Assembly: GCA_022508565.1 (NCBI GenBank)
Contig: JAFLUY010000005.1
Coordinates: 62,001-126,000, forward strand
Direction: 5' to 3'
Length of the DNA stretch: 64,000 nt
DNA from: Erysipelotrichales bacterium
Lineage (GTDB): Bacteria; Bacillota_I; Bacilli_A; RF39; UBA660
Below are positions 60,113-64,000 of the stretch, piece after piece. The notes under the pieces were generated by a model, which was given only the letters and a program-made list of their open reading frames with translations, was not told the origin of the DNA and did not search any database. Both the position numbers and the translations under genes were made by a program. Position 1 is the first letter of the stretch; each line of letters opens with the position of its first letter.

Positions 60113-60952
60113 TTATAAATATTTATCAAATGGATAAGAAGCAATTAATTCTTCTTTACCTACGTGATTAGTTGCCTCTTCAGCAAGTTGATTTAAATCT
60201 TTTAATTTTAATTCTTCTAAGCTTAACTTAGTCATACCATAAATAAATGCTAATATTCCAACTTTTGGAGACACTAGAGGAATAACATTTAAATTATCGC
60301 CATTACAACTATTAATTGAATTAATAATTAATGAAATAGTTGATGGAGTATCTTCGCCTTTAATTATACCTGCCCATTCTTTTGCAACTTCGGAAGAATT
60401 ATAATTCTTTGTCCATGCTTCAAAAGCTAATCTTACTTGTTCATCTCTTTTTTGAGTATCATCACCTAAATAATTATCTAAACAGATAAATGTGCCATCT
60501 TCTTTTAAAGAATTAGCTATTTTTAAATAAACAATCTTAAGATCACTTATTTTACGAATATGATGTAATGCATAAGATGAAATTACTAAATCATATTTTT
60601 CATTTGGAAATTCATCTGTAATAAAGTTTTTAACAACACTTTTAATGTTAGTTGTTGGCACATTGTTGGTTTCAAATATAGCTTGAGCAGACTCCAACAT
60701 TTCTGAAGAAAAATCTAGCATAGTAACTTCTGCATTTGGTAATACAGATAAAATTAACTCTGTTAACATACCATTTCCAGCACCAATATCTAGTATTTTT
60801 AATCTTAAAGAATTATCAGGATATAAATTATTAACCATTCTTTTAAATTCTTGAAAAAGCATTTCTGCATCAATATTAATTAACCAAGCATCTCGTCTAT
60901 ATGTTTCTGCTTCTTTAGCATATCTTTCTCTTATTTCATTACTTGAATCCAT
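60113..60952 (-). CDS. Class I SAM-dependent methyltransferase
   Basis: 279 residues: motif I LKILDIGAGNGMLTELIL, the acidic loop VTMLDFSSEML, FDLVISSYALHHI (motif IV-like) and EDGTFICLDNYLG. The substrate is unknown. The C-terminal 80 residues, with GEDTPSTISLIINS, have no recognised partner domain. It lies 32 bases downstream of the CYTH gene. Confidence 0.86.
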   Translation of the reverse strand: MDSSNEIRERYAKEAETYRRDAWLINIDAEMLFQEFKRMVNNLYPDNSLRLKILDIGAGNGMLTELILSVLPNAEVTMLDFSSEMLESAQAIFETNNVPTTNIKSVVKNFITDEFPNEKYDLVISSYALHHIRKISDLKIVYLKIANSLKEDGTFICLDNYLGDDTQKRDEQVRLAFEAWTKNYNSSEVAKEWAGIIKGEDTPSTISLIINSINSCNGDNLNVIPLVSPKVGILAFIYGMTKLSLEELKLKDLNQLAEEATNHVGKEELIASYPFDKYL

Positions 60953-60984
60953 AACAATTTCTCCTCTATTTATATATTCTAATT

Positions 60985-61551
60985 TTACAAATTATTATTT
61001 AATTCATACAACATATAACCATAACCTTTATATGATCTCATTTCTTCTTTTAAATCAAATTCTTTAACAATTTTATTTCTTAATTCAATAGCAGATTCTA
61101 ATTCAGTTTCTGAACTAATTATTTCAATTTCTATAAAGTATCCTAAATCTTTTACATCATCTAAAGCAACTTCTAGTATATCATCAATAATATATTTCTT
61201 TCTTCTTTTTATTAAAGTAAATACTTCTTCTATTCTTACATCATTTAATATTTGTTTAAACATTTCTACATCTTGAATTTCCATTTCATGTTCAATATTA
61301 AAAGCTTCAGTTGTTTCAGTTTTATCAATAAATTTTTTATAGTTTAAAATATTCTTATCTTCTAAAACTCTAATTCTTAAAGCTTCATTGTTGATCTCTC
61401 CACCAAAGAATGGAACATATGTAGGAGAAAAATAAATATCATGTTGATTTTCTTCTTTATAATCATAACCATTATTTTCAAAATATTTTTCTATCTCTAA
61501 AATAGTTTTCTCATCTATTTTATATTTTGCTTCAATTTCTATGTTTTTCAT
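60985..61551 (-). CDS. CYTH-domain protein (class IV adenylate cyclase / triphosphatase-like)
   Basis: 188 residues forming one CYTH domain: NIEIEAKYKIDEK (ExExK motif at residues 4-8), LRIRVLEDKNILNYKKFI, IEHEMEIQDVEMFKQIL and ALDDVKDLGYFIEIEII. CYTH proteins hydrolyse triphosphates (thiamine triphosphate or polyphosphate) or make cAMP. No partner domain. TGATATAAT promoter. Confidence 0.88.
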   Translation of the reverse strand: MKNIEIEAKYKIDEKTILEIEKYFENNGYDYKEENQHDIYFSPTYVPFFGGEINNEALRIRVLEDKNILNYKKFIDKTETTEAFNIEHEMEIQDVEMFKQILNDVRIEEVFTLIKRRKKYIIDDILEVALDDVKDLGYFIEIEIISSETELESAIELRNKIVKEFDLKEEMRSYKGYGYMLYELNNNL

Positions 61552-61596
61552 AAACTACACCTGCTTTTCTAAAAACATTATTAATTTCTTAATTAA

Positions 61597-61605
61597 ATTA
61601 TATCA
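61597..61605 (-). promoter_or_regulatory. Extended -10 promoter for CYTH gene (TGATATAAT)
   Basis: TGATATAAT on the minus strand, directly after the rpsI terminator. Confidence 0.6.
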
Positions 61606-61607
61606 CA

Positions 61608-61635
61608 AAAAAAGCCCGAATAATTCGGACTTTGA
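61608..61635 (-). terminator. Intrinsic terminator after rpsI
   Basis: AGTCCGAATTATTCGGGCT with seven T on the minus strand. Confidence 0.85.
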
Positions 61636-61645
61636 AATCTGTATA

Positions 61646-62062
61646 TTAACGTTTTGAGAATTGTGGTGCTCTACGAGCTTTCTTAAGACCATATTTCTTA
61701 CGTTCTTTAACTCTTGGATCCCTTGTAATAAATCCAGCTTCTTTTAAGATTCTTCTATAAGAAGTTTCTGAAGAAGCATCAGTACCTTCATCATAAATAA
61801 GTAATGCTTTAGTAATTGCTAATCTAATTGCTCCAGTTTGACCAGAGTATCCACCGCCTCTAACAACTACATCTATATCAAAAGTAGATTCATTGTTGGT
61901 AGCAACTAATGGTTGTTTTAAATCCATTACTAATACTTCAAATGGTAAGTATTCATTTACATCTCTTCCATTAACTGTAATTTTTCCAGTTCCTGGAACC
62001 ATTTTAACTTGAGCAGTTGAAGATTTTCTTCTTCCGCTTGCTATAATAACTTTCTTATTCAT
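61646..62062 (-). CDS. rpsI: 30S ribosomal protein S9
   Basis: 138 residues with the S9 signature [30 protein letters not shown] and the C-terminal ...RRAPQFSKR that reaches into the P site. It follows rplM by 14 bases, the universal L13-S9 pair. Confidence 0.98.
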   Translation of the reverse strand: MNKKVIIASGRRKSSTAQVKMVPGTGKITVNGRDVNEYLPFEVLVMDLKQPLVATNNESTFDIDVVVRGGGYSGQTGAIRLAITKALLIYDEGTDASSETSYRRILKEAGFITRDPRVKERKKYGLKKARRAPQFSKR

Positions 62063-62076
62063 AACTTACCCTCCTA

Positions 62077-62508
62077 CTATAAACTTATGCTTTCTGGCTT
62101 TTGAGCTTGTTTATTATGTTCAGGACCAGCAAATACAAATAATTTTTTGTACATTTGTCTTCCTAAACGTCCTTTAGGTAACATACCTTTAACAGCTCTT
62201 TCTACCATTTCTTCAGGATATTTTTCAATCATTTCTTTAGCATTACGTTCTCTTAACCCTCCTGGGTATCCAGAATGATTATAATACATCTTATCATTTA
62301 TTTTATTACCAGTTAATTTAACTTTACTAGCATTTGTAATGATAATATAGTCTCCACAATCTACGTGAGGTGTATAAGTAACTTTATGTTTACCTCTTAA
62401 CATATGAGCAGCTTTAGTAGCAACTCTACCTAAAGGTAAATCAGTAGCATCTAATACATACCAATTACGTTTAACAGTTTCCTTTTTTTCCATGAATGTA
62501 TTTTTCAT
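62077..62508 (-). CDS. rplM: 50S ribosomal protein L13
   Basis: 143 residues: [78 protein letters not shown]. The ATG at 62508 is chosen; an in-frame ATG lies in the leader (62553), but it would add a basic segment atypical of L13. Promoter 62593-62621. Likely autoregulated via the leader. Confidence 0.98.
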   Translation of the reverse strand: MKNTFMEKKETVKRNWYVLDATDLPLGRVATKAAHMLRGKHKVTYTPHVDCGDYIIITNASKVKLTGNKINDKMYYNHSGYPGGLRERNAKEMIEKYPEEMVERAVKGMLPKGRLGRQMYKKLFVFAGPEHNKQAQKPESISL

Positions 62509-62586
62509 AAATATATTTCCCTTTCTTAATCCTTTATCTAATAGACTTCCCACATCTACTTCGAATCAAGAATAAAAAATGTACCA
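62509..62586 (-). promoter_or_regulatory. Candidate L13 leader (ribosomal-protein autoregulatory RNA)
   Basis: The rplM 5' UTR (about 78 bases from the predicted start) contains GATGTGGGAAGTCTA followed by a GATAAAGGATTAAG segment, which resembles the L13_leader family in Firmicutes. Assignment is from memory of the motif and needs a covariance-model search. Confidence 0.45.
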
Positions 62587-62592
62587 TTTAAA

Positions 62593-62621
62593 ATTATAAG
62601 TTAAGTGCCATTATTTGTCAA
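62593..62621 (-). promoter_or_regulatory. Consensus sigma-A promoter for rplM-rpsI
   Basis: TTGACA (62616-62621), a 17-bp spacer and TATAAT (62593-62598) on the minus strand, the second perfect promoter in this window. Confidence 0.85.
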
Positions 62622-62675
62622 ACAAATTCAGCCCTTTTCTTTAAAATTCAGCAATTTTACAGCAATTTTAAGGAT

Positions 62676-63398
62676 TTAGTAGTCAATTTTTACTAAATAT
62701 AGGCCATTTGCCGGTACAGTTGTGTAATGAATACTTGCCTTTTCATCAGTTAAGTAAGCCAAAATATCTCGGTTTTCAAGTTTCCCTTCACCAACTGATA
62801 TTAAAGTACCAACCATATTTCTTACCATATATCTATAAAAACTCTTACCTACAAAGGTAATATAAAGATAACCTCTTTTTTTCTTAAATTTTATTTTATA
62901 GATTATTGAATTATAATTAGCCCTTGCACCTGAAGTAAAAGCATGAAAACTATGAGGTCCAAGTAAGAGCTTTGCTGATTTCTTCATAGCTCTAATATTA
63001 AGACATCTATTATAATTATATAAATAATTATCTTTAATAGTATCAAATTTTCCTAAATTTATTACATAAGTGTAAGTTTTTCTTAAAACATTAAATCTTG
63101 CATGAAAATCATCTGATACTATACTTACAGAATTTACAAATATGTCCGGTTTAACAATTGAATTAATTGCATTAACTAATCTCTCTGGTGGAACAAAAAC
63201 ATCCAAATCAAAGTGAACAGCTTGATCTAATGCATGAACACCTCTATCAGTTCTACCAGCACCCTTAACTAATACTTCACTTTTATTTATCTTAGTTAAG
63301 GCTCTTTCTAATTCGCCTTGAACAGACTTTTTCTCACCAAGCCTTTGAAAACCATAAAATTTTGATCCATCATAACTTACACTAGCTTTATATCTCAC
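62676..63398 (-). CDS. truA: tRNA pseudouridine(38-40) synthase TruA
   Basis: 240 residues: YDGSKFYGFQRL, the catalytic Asp in AGRTDRGVHALDQAVHF, and the C-terminal FYRYMVRNMVGTLISVGEG motif. It modifies positions 38-40 of the anticodon arm. It overlaps the upstream ABC ATPase gene by one base. In Bacilli truA follows ecfA-ecfT; here the preceding gene is a degenerate ATPase. Confidence 0.97.
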   Translation of the reverse strand: MRYKASVSYDGSKFYGFQRLGEKKSVQGELERALTKINKSEVLVKGAGRTDRGVHALDQAVHFDLDVFVPPERLVNAINSIVKPDIFVNSVSIVSDDFHARFNVLRKTYTYVINLGKFDTIKDNYLYNYNRCLNIRAMKKSAKLLLGPHSFHAFTSGARANYNSIIYKIKFKKKRGYLYITFVGKSFYRYMVRNMVGTLISVGEGKLENRDILAYLTDEKASIHYTTVPANGLYLVKIDY

Positions 63399-64000
63399 TA
63401 ATAAACACTCCTATATATATCCTTTAATAATTCTTTTGAATCTAATGTATAATCAAGTTTAGCGTTCTTACTATTTGCTAACTTAATAAATTTAGTAATA
63501 TTTTCATCTATAACGATATCTAACTTTGTTAAATCATTTATATTGCCATTATAGATGATTTCTCCATCTTTATATACTATTATTGATTCAGCAATATGAC
63601 TTAAGAAAACCAAATCTTTACTTACTATTACAATTGTTTTACCATCTTTTTTTAATGTTCTAATTATTCTAATTAATCTCTTTTGATCTTTGTATGCAAG
63701 TCCAACATCAAAATAATCAAACACGATTATATTTTTATTTAAAAGTAAGGTTTTTGCAAGTAATACAAACTTAAAATCTGTTTTACTTAAATCACATAAC
63801 TTAACTTTAATTATTTCGGGATTTAATTCTAAATATTTAAATATAGAATCAATTCTTGAATTATTTGATAAAAACTTGCCTTTTAAAAATCTTTTAACTG
63901 TCCATTTATCATCATATGTAATACCATCAATAGCTATATCCAATTTATATAAATCTAAAACATCACCATAGAAGCCAGTAATCCCATTCTTTTTAAAATA
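63398..64000 (-). CDS. Degenerate ABC ATPase (EcfA-like), N-terminus outside the window
   Basis: The frame is open to the window edge, so the start codon and Walker A are not visible; a TTG at 63943 is not a convincing start. The visible 200 residues follow the ABC order, with GFYGDVLDLY, then CDLSKTDFKFVLLAKTLL in place of the LSGGQ signature, NIIVFDYFDVGL in place of the LxLDEPTxGLD Walker B (Glu is Tyr), and IVIVSKDLVF in place of the H-loop (His is Lys). It is an ECF-type neighbour of truA but looks catalytically dead. The partner may be a second ATPase upstream. Confidence 0.72.
   Translation of the reverse strand, partial: YFKKNGITGFYGDVLDLYKLDIAIDGITYDDKWTVKRFLKGKFLSNNSRIDSIFKYLELNPEIIKVKLCDLSKTDFKFVLLAKTLLLNKNIIVFDYFDVGLAYKDQKRLIRIIRTLKKDGKTIVIVSKDLVFLSHIAESIIVYKDGEIIYNGNINDLTKLDIVIDENITKFIKLANSKNAKLDYTLDSKELLKDIYRSVY

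Overview
The window is strongly AT-rich and gene-dense, mostly on the minus strand. It looks like a low-GC Gram-positive of the Bacilli/Mollicutes-neighbour type, probably a gut-type Bacillota lineage. Reasons: an LTA-synthase-like sulfatase, an LCP wall ligase with a PASTA domain, LysM amidases, lipoboxes, a FtsH/TilS pair, a soj/spo0J-like parAB block followed by a DUF951 gene, and a truA-rplM-rpsI block. Genes end at TGA as well as TAA/TAG, so the mycoplasma code is not in use. I see no tRNA, rRNA or CRISPR. Exact taxonomy cannot be settled from the sequence alone.

Layout. 1-10.4 kb: a GntR-controlled ABC transporter (cut by the window edge), a SanA/YdcF-like protein, lipoproteins and small membrane proteins (one apparently frameshifted), a PH-domain protein, a LysM amidase-like protein that has lost its zinc ligands, enolase, a PrsA-like protein, a zincin and an LtaS-like enzyme. 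10.5-28.2 kb: HerA-like ATPase, PHP phosphatase, polytopic membrane proteins, MBL hydrolase, an ABC pair, RdgB, GT2, a CmpB-like protein, thioredoxin-like and LCP proteins, and several membrane-anchored proteins with poly-Thr stalks. 28.3-30.1 kb: a HEPN-type protein with an Rx4H motif, a defence candidate.

30.98-40.60 kb: a 9.6-kb island inserted by a large serine recombinase into a second LysM amidase gene. The two amidase halves flank it (40585-40857 and 30234-30987). Joining them at a shared AGG core restores an uninterrupted 336-codon reading frame. The island carries a divergent regulatory region with three 12-bp direct repeats and a structured leader. To one side lie a DNA adenine methyltransferase, a PD-(D/E)XK-like nuclease and an SF1 helicase, which together look like a restriction/defence cassette. 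A strong terminator-like hairpin sits just before the helicase. To the other side lie an HTH protein, an OB-fold-like protein, a 37-residue ORF, the recombinase and a membrane-anchored orphan. No relaxase or conjugation genes are visible. This is the most promising region for an undescribed system.

41-64 kb: core genome again. It holds an MFS-like transporter, an asymmetric heterodimeric ABC exporter, MgtE with an overlapping upstream ORF, a thioredoxin-like surface protein, AbgT-DUF951-MscS-ParB-ParA, FtsH-TilS, a YgjV-like protein, an S51 peptidase, unknowns, a methyltransferase, a CYTH protein, rpsI-rplM with a probable L13 leader, truA, and a degenerate ECF-type ABC ATPase at the edge. 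Many intergenic spacers carry an extended -10 element (TGnTATAAT) with little or no -35, apparently the usual promoter style here. Most operons end in clear intrinsic terminators.
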